From positions 2,418,001-2,482,000 of the forward strand of contig NZ_CP042914.1 of NCBI RefSeq assembly GCF_008065135.1: 64,000 bases of DNA, given 5' to 3'. The notes beneath the pieces are model-generated. The model saw nothing but the letters and a program-made list of their open reading frames with translations, ran no database searches and was not told the DNA's origin. This stretch comes from Roseimaritima ulvae. Its GTDB lineage: Bacteria > Planctomycetota > Planctomycetia > Pirellulales > Pirellulaceae. Position numbers and translations under genes: made by a program. Every line of letters begins with the position of its first letter. Position 1 is the first letter of the stretch. This document shows positions 8,919 to 17,911 of the stretch, one piece after another.

Positions 8919-10075
8919 GAGAGTCCTGAAATCAAACCGATCAAAACCGAGTAAACCGAGATCGCGGCCAACGCCACAATCGCCGACAGCACCGCCAGGC
9001 TGAGGAACGACGTCAACCGCCAGGCGAAACCGGAGCGTGCCCTGCGGCGGTGGATCTTCCTGGCAATAAACCATCGCAACAACCAAGCCTGCGTTTGCGG
9101 GGTTTGAGCCGTCAGCAAGATGTTGGATTCCTGTCGCGACAGCAGTCCCTGTTCCGCCACCGCCGACCAACCGTCCTGCCCTTGCTGGGTTCGCTGGGAC
9201 GCCGCCTGCAATTTCTTGCGAATCGCGGGGGTCGAGTGCACGCTGGATAGTTTGTCGATCCCTGCGCTGAGCGAGGGTCCGCTTCCCATCGAATGGTCGG
9301 TTGCATCCAACTGGCCTGAGCCCGCAATAACTTCTGCTTCGGTCGCGTTGGCCAACAAAGCGCGGACGGCCAGGGGCGGCGGCATTTCCCGGCGGCCTCC
9401 AAGGTTGGGGTTCCAACGGTTGGTCAGGGATTCCAGGATCAGCGGGGCACGAAAGGCGAAATAAATGATCAGCAGCGTCACCAGCACGGGGAACACGACG
9501 GTGACCACACGCATCAAAGCAACAAACAACTTAAAGGTGGCTGGCAACTCCAGTTCGAACTCATCGAACATCGCTTCGAAGGTGGGAACGATGAAAATCG
9601 CGAAAAAGGTGAGCACGAACCAAGCCACCAAAAATCCAGCCAGCACCCGCAATTGCTGGCTGGTCGATTGACTGCGGTCCAAGTCGGACTGGGAAGCCAC
9701 GCCGGGGTCAGGCTGCAACAATGCGCTGCATACGTCTTGGAAGTTTCCCGCCTGCTCGGCCATCCGCAAGGCAACTCCATGGGCTTGGTGCAGCAGATTG
9801 GGCGTTCGCTGAATCGCTTCACCGATGGGCACCCCCGCATTCAAGAACCAGGCAAACTGTTGCATGCGTCTGCCGGCCGCGCCGCGAAACTCGCCGGCCA
9901 AGCAGTCCATGGCCGCGGCGGTTTGCAAGGGTTGCGAATACGTGCGTGCCAATACTCGGATGGTCGCCCGGTGCGCGGCCGATGTGGCGCGGAGCTGTCC
10001 TTCGCCCTCCCAACCCGCCGGGCTGGCGGATGGTAGCGACGCGTCGTCGTTCAATGCGGCCGAACTTGTACTCAT
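8915..10075 (-). CDS. GspF-family inner-membrane platform protein (paralogue 1)
   Basis: 386 residues. GspF/PilC pattern: a helical cytoplasmic half with FLNAGVPIGEAIQRTPNLL (cf. LxxGxPLxxAL), a transmembrane block containing FAIFIVPTFEAMFDEFELELPATFKLFVAL (the VPxFxxmFxxfgxxLPxxTxxl signature), a second cytoplasmic half, and a final TM hairpin. It would recruit the secretion ATPase and drive pseudopilin assembly. It is one of three GspF-like genes in tandem, an unusual number; no GspE or GspD gene is adjacent. Its stop overlaps the start of the next gene. Confidence 0.85.
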   Translation of the reverse strand: MSTSSAALNDDASLPSASPAGWEGEGQLRATSAAHRATIRVLARTYSQPLQTAAAMDCLAGEFRGAAGRRMQQFAWFLNAGVPIGEAIQRTPNLLHQAHGVALRMAEQAGNFQDVCSALLQPDPGVASQSDLDRSQSTSQQLRVLAGFLVAWFVLTFFAIFIVPTFEAMFDEFELELPATFKLFVALMRVVTVVFPVLVTLLIIYFAFRAPLILESLTNRWNPNLGGRREMPPPLAVRALLANATEAEVIAGSGQLDATDHSMGSGPSLSAGIDKLSSVHSTPAIRKKLQAASQRTQQGQDGWSAVAEQGLLSRQESNILLTAQTPQTQAWLLRWFIARKIHRRRARSGFAWRLTSFLSLAVLSAIVALAAISVYSVLIGLISGLS

Positions 10076-10099
10076 GCTCGTTTTGTTTCCCGAGTCCTG

Positions 10100-11137
10100 T
10101 TAACCGAGCCCGCTGATCAGGCCAACCAGTGGCAGGAACAATGCGATGACCAAAAAGCCCACGGCTCCTCCCGCCACACAAACGACCATGGGTGTGGTCC
10201 ATGCCAGCCAAGCGTTCCAGCGAAAATGGTCGCGTTCTCGGTACATCTCCACGACTTCATCCAGCCATTCACTGCGCTGCTGCGGTGTCTCCTGTCGCAT
10301 TGCATACCCAATCATCGCCACCGGTTGGCTGCCGGCGTAGACCGCCCCATCAAATGGCCGTTGTCCTTGCTGTAATCGCTCCCCCCAAAACCGACTCAGA
10401 TCAGCAACCCAGCGGCGCTCACTGGCTCGACCGGCCGTTTGAATCGCTTCGTCATCAGCCAAGCCCGCCTGCAACAGCAGCGACACATGCCGCGCCCAGA
10501 TCGCCATCACGTCCCGCTTGCTGCGCATCCAACGTCCCAGCCGGTATTTGCTGATCCACAACAGCACCAGTCCCAGGATCGCGGTGCCACCCAACAGCAC
10601 ACCGCCCCACTGCCGTATAAAACGGGAGAGTAAGATCAACGCGTGCGTCAGTGCCGGTAGATCCAATTCAAAATCCCGGAACATGGCGTCGAATTCTGGC
10701 ACCAGGAACAAGCAAAACAGGATGATGATCAAACCGCTGACCAACAGTACGGAAAGCGGGTAAATCAATCCTTGCAGCAGACGGTAACGTTGACCGCGAG
10801 GACTGCCGACACGGTTTACCGCCTGTCGGGCCGCTTCGTCGATCTGCCAACTTGCGATCTCTCCGCTCTCCGCGGGCCTCATCAACGGCAGGCAAACCGC
10901 CAACGCATCGGCGCGGTGCAGGACGTCCTGCGGCGTCGGAGCTTGGGCAAACCAACGACTGAGCGATTCGAAGGCGCGTCTTTGCGGGCGCGGTAGTTCT
11001 TCACTGAGGCGCCGCAAGGCGGCTGAAATTTCACTGTGAAAACGAAGGACCTGCTGCAACCGCTGCTGGACATCGCGACCGTCCGGCGAAGGGTTAGGGG
11101 TAGGCGTAGGACTAGGGGGAGGCGTGGTGGGCGGCAT
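10100..11137 (-). CDS. GspF-family inner-membrane platform protein (paralogue 2)
   Basis: 345 residues. Pro-rich N-terminus, then cytoplasmic helices, TM1 (GLIYPLSVLLVSGLIIILF), LVPEFDAMFRDFELDLPALTHAL (GspF signature), TM2, second cytoplasmic repeat (LLLQAGLADDEAIQTA, the LxxGxxxxxAL motif) and a C-terminal TM segment. The ending LPLVGLISGLG is nearly the same as that of paralogue 1 (IGLISGLS), which points to duplication. 24 bp separate it from paralogue 1 and 3 bp from paralogue 3. Confidence 0.85.
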   Translation of the reverse strand: MPPTTPPPSPTPTPNPSPDGRDVQQRLQQVLRFHSEISAALRRLSEELPRPQRRAFESLSRWFAQAPTPQDVLHRADALAVCLPLMRPAESGEIASWQIDEAARQAVNRVGSPRGQRYRLLQGLIYPLSVLLVSGLIIILFCLFLVPEFDAMFRDFELDLPALTHALILLSRFIRQWGGVLLGGTAILGLVLLWISKYRLGRWMRSKRDVMAIWARHVSLLLQAGLADDEAIQTAGRASERRWVADLSRFWGERLQQGQRPFDGAVYAGSQPVAMIGYAMRQETPQQRSEWLDEVVEMYRERDHFRWNAWLAWTTPMVVCVAGGAVGFLVIALFLPLVGLISGLG

Positions 11138-11140
11138 GGG

Positions 11141-12112
11141 TTACATCGCTGGCAGCGCGAGATCCTTGTACAGAGCAAACACCGGCCACAGCACCAACAG
11201 GCTGCCCGCCAACACGACCAGGCCGCCAAAACCAGAAACCAGCAGCGATGGCAGCGTCAGGCTCAACGTCGACAAACGCTGCGCCGAACGATTTTGAAGA
11301 TACACGGCTTGCCTGTGAAGGTAGTCCGCGAGCGCCGCATCGGCTGGGCCGTGTTGGACGGTTGTTTCCACCAGTTTGCGGACCGCACGTTCGTCGCCCA
11401 CCAACTCGCAGGCCCAGGTTACCGCTTGGTGGGTAGGCACGGTGTGCTCCACCAATAACCCGGTGGTTTGCACTGCCGTCGCGGCGGCTCGCAACGTTCG
11501 GTACTTATGACCACCCAGCCAGCTTGCGATCCGGCTGGCTCCACCGTCCCACCACGCCAGCAACAATAAGAACGCCAGAATCGAAGTCCCCGCGACAAAG
11601 GTCGCTCGCATGGCGGCGCCGTCATACCGCGCCGGTGTATCAGAGGCCGGCACTAGATTCATGTCCTGCCGCAAGAAGTGCATCACAGGGATGATATAGT
11701 CTGAAAAGAACGCCAGACAAACTGCCGCGACCCCCAGGACGATGGTTAAATAAACCAATGTTGGTCGGATCATTTTGGCCAAGCGCTGACGCGCAAGACG
11801 TTGCGTGGCCAGTCCGTCCAGCACCAACGGCATCTGTTTGGTGAACGCGTTGACCAACACTGCCGCGCGGTAACCCGGAGGAACATTCACGGCTTCGTCG
11901 AGCGCAGCGGCGGGCGAGCGATCAACGGTTAGGCGATTCGCCAGCTGCTTTTCCCATTGCTCCAGCTCCCACGCTTTCGCGATCGGCGGCGCCAGACCAA
12001 ACGCAGGCGAGGCTTTGAAAGTCAGCGGAACTCCAGCCAACAACGCGGCCTTCAAGTCGCGGTGAAAATTCGCCACCGCGTCTTGGGTGAAGTGGGTTGG
12101 TTCCGGGAGCAT
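11141..12112 (-). CDS. Divergent GspF-like membrane protein (paralogue 3)
   Basis: 323 residues. LKAALLAGVPLTF at the N-terminus matches the GspF LxxGxPL motif, and three hydrophobic segments sit where GspF has them (IRPTLVYLTIVLGVAAVCLA, TSILAFLLLLAW, and the C-terminal LLVSGFGGLVVLAGSLLVLW). The VPxFxxmF signature is degraded to IIPVMHFLRQDMNL. It is first in the operon of GspF and pseudopilin genes. I read it as a diverged third copy that may form a heteromeric platform; confidence in family is moderate. Confidence 0.72.
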   Translation of the reverse strand: MLPEPTHFTQDAVANFHRDLKAALLAGVPLTFKASPAFGLAPPIAKAWELEQWEKQLANRLTVDRSPAAALDEAVNVPPGYRAAVLVNAFTKQMPLVLDGLATQRLARQRLAKMIRPTLVYLTIVLGVAAVCLAFFSDYIIPVMHFLRQDMNLVPASDTPARYDGAAMRATFVAGTSILAFLLLLAWWDGGASRIASWLGGHKYRTLRAAATAVQTTGLLVEHTVPTHQAVTWACELVGDERAVRKLVETTVQHGPADAALADYLHRQAVYLQNRSAQRLSTLSLTLPSLLVSGFGGLVVLAGSLLVLWPVFALYKDLALPAM

Positions 12113-12191
12113 GGGCAGAGAGAAAAGTCATAGTCTCAGGACGGAATTTTCAAACAGGTTACCAGATTGAAACCGCCCTGTGTGCTTATTT

Positions 12192-12881
12192 CTACCCGAG
12201 AAGATCGAGTCGCTCGTCCGAGGCATTGTGCTGAGCCTCCCACGAAATACTTTCCAATAACTGCAACAACCCGACAAAAACTTTGACATCGATTTTCTTT
12301 TCCACGCCTCGCAGTGCTTTTTCCATCACGTCGACGTTTTCTTTGACAACTAAATAATCATCGACCGACCACTGCGTTCCCGCCGACGCCCGTTTGGCGA
12401 ATGCCCGTTGGATTGCTTGGCGATAAGGTTTTAGCTCTTTTGCATCCAGGATCGGCGGCCATAAGATTTCACCGCTCGAGGGGTTGAAATATTCGTCGGT
12501 CAGTCGTTCGGGCGCGCGTTCGGCAGCCAGTTCGGCATACTTTTCTTCGCTCAGAGGCTCACGCCGGGTCAACTTCCTCTCTTCACGCCAAGCCTTGCGG
12601 CGAGCGTTGTAGGCCTTGACCACCTCAACCTGGTTATCCAGATAGCGATCGACCGACTCTTGCAGGTTGATGGCCGCCCGAGAATTTTGCAGGTTCGCTT
12701 GTCCCGAAGCGGCTTCCAACGCGGCAGCGCCTTTCAGAAGAGAACTTTCCGCCGTGCCTACATCGTCATCGGTATCGATTTCCACGACCCCCACGCCGGG
12801 AACTTGAGCAGTCACAGTGGTCGGAAGCAAACCGATGGTCAGAACCGAAGCGAACAACGAACACATCTTAAAGCGGGACAT
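12192..12881 (-). CDS. Secreted protein of unknown function
   Basis: 229 residues from ATG 12881, preceded by GGAG. Signal peptide MSRFKMCSLFASVLTIGLLPTTVTAQ with a likely cut after TAQ. The mature part is charged and mostly helical (NLQESVDRYLDNQVEVVKAY, RRKAWREERKLTRREPL), with no catalytic motif I recognise. It precedes the GspF/pseudopilin operon by 79 bp on the same strand and might be co-transcribed or a substrate of that machine, which is inference. Confidence 0.8.
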   Translation of the reverse strand: MSRFKMCSLFASVLTIGLLPTTVTAQVPGVGVVEIDTDDDVGTAESSLLKGAAALEAASGQANLQNSRAAINLQESVDRYLDNQVEVVKAYNARRKAWREERKLTRREPLSEEKYAELAAERAPERLTDEYFNPSSGEILWPPILDAKELKPYRQAIQRAFAKRASAGTQWSVDDYLVVKENVDVMEKALRGVEKKIDVKVFVGLLQLLESISWEAQHNASDERLDLLG

Positions 12882-13203
12882 TTGCGAGACTCCAAAAGGA
12901 AAAAACGGCCAGGACGCCGTTCTTACTGTTTGCAATCCGCATGCCAGAAACTCGCAATCCGCATAGCAGAAAATTCGGTCGGGGCTGGATTCCCAGGGTG
13001 CGCTGCGCGACGCTGGGCTCTGTGGTTTAACCGCGTGGGACGTGAAGTGTATTAATGCCGGATTCACTTCACTCTCCCTCTGGGAGAGTCAAGCGTCAGC
13101 GAGGAGAGGGCGACCGCGCCGCTGCAAAAGAACCTCCCCTCGCTAAGGCTCGACCCTCCTTAAAAAGGAGGGTGAAGGAAGCGATTACATCGACAGCTCG
13201 CCG
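12882..13203. other. Intergenic region with repeat element
   Basis: 322 bp between the SMP-30-like gene end and the secreted-protein start. It contains a roughly 118-bp repeat element at 13060-13177; about 12900-13030 holds no gene that I recognise. Confidence 0.5.
13060..13177 (-). repeat. 118-bp double-hairpin interspersed repeat, copy A
   Basis: Almost identical, in the opposite window orientation, to 32213-32331; only a few differences in about 118 bp. Read from the 3' end of the SMP-30-like gene it has a first hairpin ACCCTCC..GGAGGGT and a terminal hairpin ACTCTCCC-AGA-GGGAGAGT. It starts about 26 nt after the SMP-30-like stop codon. It reads through as a spurious peptide (PSGRVKRQRGEGDRAAA). 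Confidence 0.85.
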
Positions 13204-14118
13204 TTACCGTCCGGCGATCGGCATCGGTACGGCGTACAGTCCATGCCGCGCAGTGACGTACATGGTTTTGCGCTGTGGGCCTCCGAACGTCACGTTAGCA
13301 GGTTGCTCGGGAAACTCAATCAATCCCATCGCTTTGCCGGCGGGGTTGAATACCTGGATTCCCAAATTGGTCGTGATGTACAGATTGCCCTCCACGTCCA
13401 TGGCCATCCCGTCACCGCCGGTGTCACTTTTTCCCGCGGGCTGTTTCAGTTCACAGAAGACCTTGGGCGCGGACAGCTTGCCGGCCGCTTCCACTTCATA
13501 CACCAACATCTTGGCGGATTGGCTGGGGATCACATACAAACGTTTGCCGTCCAGCGAGAGGCCGATGCCGTTAGGAGCGGGGAGGTCGTCGCTGACACGC
13601 GTTACCCGGCCATCGGCGGCCAGGTAATACACCGATTGCTGGCCCTGCGGTAAGGGCTGCGGGGCGCGGAATAGCGGATCGGTGAAATACAAACCGCCCT
13701 CGGCGTCGGTTACCAGGTCGTTGGGCGCATTAAACCGCACCCCATCATATTGCTTGGCCAGCACGGTCATCTGTTTGCTCTTGCGGTCATACGCCACCAC
13801 TTGGCCATCCATTTGGCAAGCCAATAAGCGGCCGTCCGAATCGAACCACAAGCCGTTGGCGTGTCCGGCGGGTTTTACAAACACTTCGATTTTTCCGCCC
13901 ACCGGCAGGACATGAATCGTGTCGTTGGGGATGTCGGTGAAGTACAGCGTGCCGTCGTTCGCGACAGCCGGCCCTTCGGTAAAGGCGAACCCATCTTGAA
14001 TTTTGGTGACTGGGCCGCTGGCGGTGATCTTGGCGTCCTCGGCGGCCGCACCGGCGTGGCCGCCCAGCACGGCGAACAGTCCGGCCAGCAAGCCACCGCA
14101 GAAATTCAATCGCTTCAT
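13204..14118 (-). CDS. SMP-30/gluconolactonase-like secreted protein
   Basis: 304 residues. Signal peptide MKRLNFCGGLLAGLFAVLGGHAGA. The mature protein has the SMP-30/LRE beta-propeller pattern: FTEGPAVANDGTLYFTDIPN, NGLWFDSDGRLLAC, FNAPNDLVTDAEGGLYFTDP, LPAPNGIGLSLDGKRLYV, GGDGMAMDVEGNLYITT. E48 (in FTEGP), N154 (APND) and the later N and D residues match the family's metal ligands. Family members hydrolyse sugar lactones; periplasmic sugar catabolism is the likely role, exact substrate unknown. Full length for the family. Confidence 0.9.
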   Translation of the reverse strand: MKRLNFCGGLLAGLFAVLGGHAGAAAEDAKITASGPVTKIQDGFAFTEGPAVANDGTLYFTDIPNDTIHVLPVGGKIEVFVKPAGHANGLWFDSDGRLLACQMDGQVVAYDRKSKQMTVLAKQYDGVRFNAPNDLVTDAEGGLYFTDPLFRAPQPLPQGQQSVYYLAADGRVTRVSDDLPAPNGIGLSLDGKRLYVIPSQSAKMLVYEVEAAGKLSAPKVFCELKQPAGKSDTGGDGMAMDVEGNLYITTNLGIQVFNPAGKAMGLIEFPEQPANVTFGGPQRKTMYVTARHGLYAVPMPIAGR

Positions 14119-14156
14119 CGTTGTTTGTCCTGAAATGTCGGCGTCGTAATAGATGC

Positions 14157-14221
14157 GTAGCCGAACTCGCCAGAGTTTGGTTGGTTGGCGGATGCGTCCA
14201 AAGTCTAGCGACTTCGGCTAC
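14157..14221 (-). repeat. Inverted pair of GTAG-type REP hairpins
   Basis: Two elements facing each other: at the left end GTAG then CCGAACTC-GCCA-GAGTTTGG on the plus strand, and at the right end GTAG then CCGAAGTC-GCTA-GACTTTGG on the minus strand. The minus-strand unit lies about 32 nt after the stop of the GH10-like gene. Each forms an 8-bp stem with a 4-nt loop; stems differ but remain paired. Confidence 0.82.
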
Positions 14222-14253
14222 GGGCAAGACCAAATTATTCCTGCCGACGGGGC

Positions 14254-15762
14254 TCAGCACAAGAAATCTTTTCGCAGCCGTGCCAGGTATTGCTGCAAGG
14301 CGCGCGGGTTGCCTCGGTCGTCCAACAGTCCGCTATGGGGGAAAATATGCGGACGTGAGTCGTCCCAGCCTTCCCAGATGATTCCGTGGACAAAGTGTTT
14401 AGCCAACAGCGTCCGCACATAGCCACCGGCCAGTCGCAGTTGATCTTTTTCGGTAACGCCGAGCTGCGAGTTGGGAGCGAAGACCTCGGTCGGTCGCAGC
14501 GCACCGGCGTCGGAACCGCTGCCGGCGGCCAGCGTTAATTGGCACATCAAGGGTAACCCCAGGACTGCCCAGCGGTCGATCATTTGGCTGAAGTCCAGAT
14601 TGGTGCGGGGCAGGGTGCCGATGTCTTCGTAGTTCATCCGCAGTTCCAGCCCGATGCCGCTAAGTTCCAGACCGGCTCGGACCAAGGCGTCGGCGCAGTG
14701 CAGCGGCGAGATCCCGTCGCGGTCACGGCTCAGGTATTCGCCGTAGGGCTGATCAAAGGAAATGATCACGGGGTTGCGAGGATCGGAGCGACGGACGGTT
14801 TGGATGATCGCCACGGCCAGCCGCATGACTTGCTCTTCGCTCAGGTTGATCGGGCCGCGCGTGTTCAGTCCGGCGGCGCAGTTCCAGAGGTGTACGCGAC
14901 CGGCATAGCGGAGGACGGCCTGTTCGGTAAAGCGACACACAGCGTCGACCAGCCCGTCGAAATTGTCTTCCAGCAAATACAGCCAGTGGGGCAGCATTTT
15001 GTCTTGAAAGTCGAACAGCGGTCCGGCGATCACGCGGAGGCCGTGTTGTTCGCACCAGGCGAACATTTGGTCAACGGCATCGAAATCCAGCCGTCCGGCG
15101 TCGGTTTCGACATCGGCCCAGGAAACCCGCACCGCCGCCGCGTTGCAGGTGGCCACGTAGGCATTGGTCTGGGTTGCGGTCGGTGGTTGATCGGCTGGCA
15201 TGGAAACGCCCAGCAAAGTTCCCAGCCGACCTTCGTTGTCGCGGCGAAAGGCCAATGCCTGGGCCGCGTAGGATTCCAGCAAGTCGGCCGAAGCGGCCTC
15301 CAGGTGACGGATGGCCTTCATGGCGTCTTCGCCGGCGGCTTCGGGATTGGCTCCGCGTTGGGCGGCGTCCAGGAAGAAGGCGGTGCCCTGAGCCAATAAA
15401 TCTTTGAAATTATCCGACATCCGCAGGCCCGCTCGTTCCCAGGTGTCGGCTTGCGAACGCACCCGGTAGCAACTGCCTCGGGCCAATTCCAGCGGCAGAT
15501 TGTAGGGGGCCACCCCCGAGCGGAGGCTGCAGGTGGACAGCGTGACGGGGCCATAGCCGGGGATATTCCAGGGCACGGACAGTTTGCCCGATTCGTCAAT
15601 TCGCCGGGTGACCGTTAGCCGACCCTGCTCAAAACGGACATTTCCTTCCCAAGGAATGCCTTCGATTCCCGAGATATAGGCCCATTTCCAGAGTGATCGG
15701 TCCTCTCCTAAACCTCCCTGTGCAAGCAGGTTTTCAGGGATATCGAATTGAAATTGGCCCAT
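14254..15762 (-). CDS. GH10-like protein with apparently missing catalytic glutamates
   Basis: 502 residues, no signal peptide. Residues about 190-490 follow the glycoside hydrolase 10 TIM-barrel order: VSWADVETDAGRLDFDAVDQMFAWCEQHGLRVIAGPL (usual 'KWxxxExxxGxxxFxxxDxxvxwaxxxgxxvrGH'), RYAGRVHLWNCAAGLN (usual acid/base WDVVNE), LGLPLMCQLTLAAG (usual nucleophile TELD), GIIWEGWDD (usual WGxxD). Both catalytic Glu positions appear replaced (N-C-A-A and Q-L-T-L). The N-terminal 150 residues form a beta-rich domain. I infer a non-xylanase, perhaps sugar-binding protein; alignment is by eye. Divergent from accD. Confidence 0.72.
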   Translation of the reverse strand: MGQFQFDIPENLLAQGGLGEDRSLWKWAYISGIEGIPWEGNVRFEQGRLTVTRRIDESGKLSVPWNIPGYGPVTLSTCSLRSGVAPYNLPLELARGSCYRVRSQADTWERAGLRMSDNFKDLLAQGTAFFLDAAQRGANPEAAGEDAMKAIRHLEAASADLLESYAAQALAFRRDNEGRLGTLLGVSMPADQPPTATQTNAYVATCNAAAVRVSWADVETDAGRLDFDAVDQMFAWCEQHGLRVIAGPLFDFQDKMLPHWLYLLEDNFDGLVDAVCRFTEQAVLRYAGRVHLWNCAAGLNTRGPINLSEEQVMRLAVAIIQTVRRSDPRNPVIISFDQPYGEYLSRDRDGISPLHCADALVRAGLELSGIGLELRMNYEDIGTLPRTNLDFSQMIDRWAVLGLPLMCQLTLAAGSGSDAGALRPTEVFAPNSQLGVTEKDQLRLAGGYVRTLLAKHFVHGIIWEGWDDSRPHIFPHSGLLDDRGNPRALQQYLARLRKDFLC

Positions 15763-16000
15763 AGCAGGCAGTCAGGCCGTAGGAGAAGCAGGGACAGGGA
15801 CCGCGGAATCGGCCGCAAAATCGGCTGTGCGGGCCATAAATTTAGCGGAGGAAGGAAGTTGGTTCAATTCAGGGCACTGCGGATAAACGCGGCGAACCCC
15901 GAATTGCTGCAGCCAAACGGGACCGCTGGGGATAAACTAGAAATCGGCTTACACTGACGCTTTTCCGACGTTCGCAATTCGAGTTCTCTACTGACGACCT

Positions 16001-16882
16001 ATGCCAGACGCCGAAACCACCCCCACCAGCCCCGCCCAGGATGCCTCTCTCGAACAGGCCGCGGAAACCCCCACAGTGCCCAAAAAACGTGGAGTCCCCG
16101 AAGGGCTGTGGATCAAGTGCCCGGGCTGCGGGGCATCGCTGTACCGCAAAGAAGTCCAGCGGCGGCTGAACGTGTGTCCCAACTGTGAATACCATTTTTA
16201 TGTGTCGGCGTCCGAACGCATCCAGCACATGCTCGACGATGGCACCTTCGAACCTTGCGACGACCACCTGCGGCCCACCGACCCCTTGGATTTTTCCGAC
16301 CGCAAACGCTACGCCGAACGCTTGGTCGCCGAACAGAAACGCACCGGCCTGACCGACGCCGTGCTGACCGGCACCGGCATGATCCGGGCTCGCCGGGTGG
16401 CCTTTGCCGTCACCGATTCGGCCTTCATCATGGGCAGTATGGGCTCGGTCGTCGGCGAACGGTTGACCCGTTTGGTTGAACGCGCCACCGAGCAGAACCT
16501 GCCGTTGATCATCGTCAGCGGATCGGGCGGGGGCGCTCGCATGCACGAAGGCATTTTGTCGCTGATGCAGATGGCCAAAGTTTCCGCCGCCCTGGCTCGC
16601 TTTGACAAAGCCGGCGGGTTGTTTATCAGCGTGCTGACCAATCCCACCATGGGAGGCGTGGCCGCCAGTTTCGCCTCGCTGGGCGATCTGGTGTTCGCCG
16701 AACCCAAAGCCCTGATCGGTTTCGCCGGTCCGCGAACGATCAAAGCTACGATCGGGATCGAATTGCCCGAAGGCTTTCAGACCAGCGAGTTTTTGATGGA
16801 ACACGGCTACATCGATCGCATCGTGACCCGCGAGCGGCTGAAGAGTGAAATCGCACAGGCAATCGATTACTGCGGAAAATAA
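16001..16882 (+). CDS. accD: Acetyl-CoA carboxylase carboxyltransferase subunit beta
   Basis: 293 residues, normal length. N-terminal C4 zinc ribbon C40-x2-C43 (CPGC) and C59-x2-C62 (CPNC), followed by the crotonase-like carboxyltransferase domain: [89 protein letters not shown]. These are all AccD signatures. With AccA it transfers carboxyl from carboxybiotin to acetyl-CoA, giving malonyl-CoA for fatty acid synthesis. A protein kinase gene starts 2 nt after its stop codon, so the two are probably one operon; accA is not in the window. Confidence 0.97.
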   Translation: MPDAETTPTSPAQDASLEQAAETPTVPKKRGVPEGLWIKCPGCGASLYRKEVQRRLNVCPNCEYHFYVSASERIQHMLDDGTFEPCDDHLRPTDPLDFSDRKRYAERLVAEQKRTGLTDAVLTGTGMIRARRVAFAVTDSAFIMGSMGSVVGERLTRLVERATEQNLPLIIVSGSGGGARMHEGILSLMQMAKVSAALARFDKAGGLFISVLTNPTMGGVAASFASLGDLVFAEPKALIGFAGPRTIKATIGIELPEGFQTSEFLMEHGYIDRIVTRERLKSEIAQAIDYCGK

Positions 16883-16884
16883 GC

Positions 16885-17880
16885 ATGGGCTTTCTGGATT
16901 CCTTACGATCGCTGCTGCCAGGTTCCTCCGACGCGTCCTCCGCTGACGGTCCCGAAGGTTCCAGCGACAAACACAAAGATAAGAAGGCGTCGACCAAGTC
17001 GAGCGGCAAGCCGAAAAAGAAGAGCACCGCCGCGGCGCGTACCAAGTGCGACATCGAAGCTCGGTTTGAACGCATGCGTTCTTCGGTATCGGGCACGATG
17101 GGTAATTTTTTCTTGGCCCGCGACCGACAGCTCAAACGCATCGTGGGCGTGAAAGTCTGTGATCCTGAAAAGGTCGAACTGTTTGAAGCCCGCTTCAAAG
17201 GTTTGAAAAAGCCCAGCGAAGGGGAGATCGCCATGCAGATGATGCACCCCCGCGTGATGGAAACGCTCGAGCATGGCGAAACGACTCGCGGCGAACGCTA
17301 CCTGGTGACCGAATACATCGAAGGCCCCAGTTTGCAGCACGTCGTGCAGACGGCCAATGAAGAAGAAGTGGCGGGCAAACGGGTCAATCTGATCCGGCAA
17401 ATGGCCGAAGCGATCGCGTACGTCCACAGCAAAGAATTCATCCACCGCGATATCTGCCCCCGCAACTTTATCTGCCTGCCGGATCTGGTGGGCCTCAAAC
17501 TGATTGACTTCGGCCTCACCGTGCCGGCCACCCCTCCCTTTATGACGCCCGGAAACCGCACCGGCACACCGGTCTATATGTCACCCGAAATCGTCCGTCG
17601 ACGCTCCACCGACAAACGCGTTGATATTTTTTCCTTCGGGATGTCGGCTTACTGCCTGCTGACCTTCCAGTTCCCCTGGAACGTGACGGATACCACGGGC
17701 CGCGCGGCCTTGCAGCACGATACGGCCTTGCCCACCGATATCTTCGAACGCCGCCCCAACTTGGATCCGCGACTGGGCAAAGCCATCATGCACTGCCTGC
17801 AACCCAAAGCCGAAGATCGCATGCCTTCGATGACCCAGTTCCTGCAACAGATCTCCCGCGTCGAACAGGAAGAGCAGTAA
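16885..17880 (+). CDS. Ser/Thr-type protein kinase coupled to accD
   Basis: 331 residues. A Lys/Ser-rich N-terminal 50 residues, then a soluble kinase domain: SGTMGNFFLARD (glycine loop), VGVKV (ATP lysine), FIHRDICPRNFI (catalytic loop), LIDFGLTV, GTPVYMSPEIV. The catalytic loop has HRDICPRN, so the lysine usual in Ser/Thr kinases (HRDLKPxN) is a Cys; Asp and Asn are intact. No membrane segment is seen. Only 2 nt separate it from accD, an odd partner; regulation of fatty acid synthesis is a possible but untested role. Confidence 0.88.
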   Translation: MGFLDSLRSLLPGSSDASSADGPEGSSDKHKDKKASTKSSGKPKKKSTAAARTKCDIEARFERMRSSVSGTMGNFFLARDRQLKRIVGVKVCDPEKVELFEARFKGLKKPSEGEIAMQMMHPRVMETLEHGETTRGERYLVTEYIEGPSLQHVVQTANEEEVAGKRVNLIRQMAEAIAYVHSKEFIHRDICPRNFICLPDLVGLKLIDFGLTVPATPPFMTPGNRTGTPVYMSPEIVRRRSTDKRVDIFSFGMSAYCLLTFQFPWNVTDTTGRAALQHDTALPTDIFERRPNLDPRLGKAIMHCLQPKAEDRMPSMTQFLQQISRVEQEEQ

Positions 17881-17895
17881 GGGGCCCATGCTACG
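17881..17895 (-). repeat. Truncated GTAG-type REP
   Basis: On the minus strand GTAG followed by CATGGGCCCC, i.e. only the first stem and part of the loop of the family seen at 3382. It lies in the short gap between two convergent stop codons, about 17 nt after the stop of the GlmU-like gene. Confidence 0.65.
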
Positions 17896-17911
17896 AAATT
17901 CCAAGTATCGT

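Noticed and set aside
13055-13627. Frames starting PSGRVKRQRGEGDRAAA (here and at 32114-32335)
   Set aside because: The shared peptide is a translation of the 118-bp repeat, not a conserved protein; the rest is antisense to real genes.
15763-16000. Structured RNA or riboswitch in front of accD
   Set aside because: No stable conserved secondary structure could be drawn; it is likely an ordinary divergent promoter.
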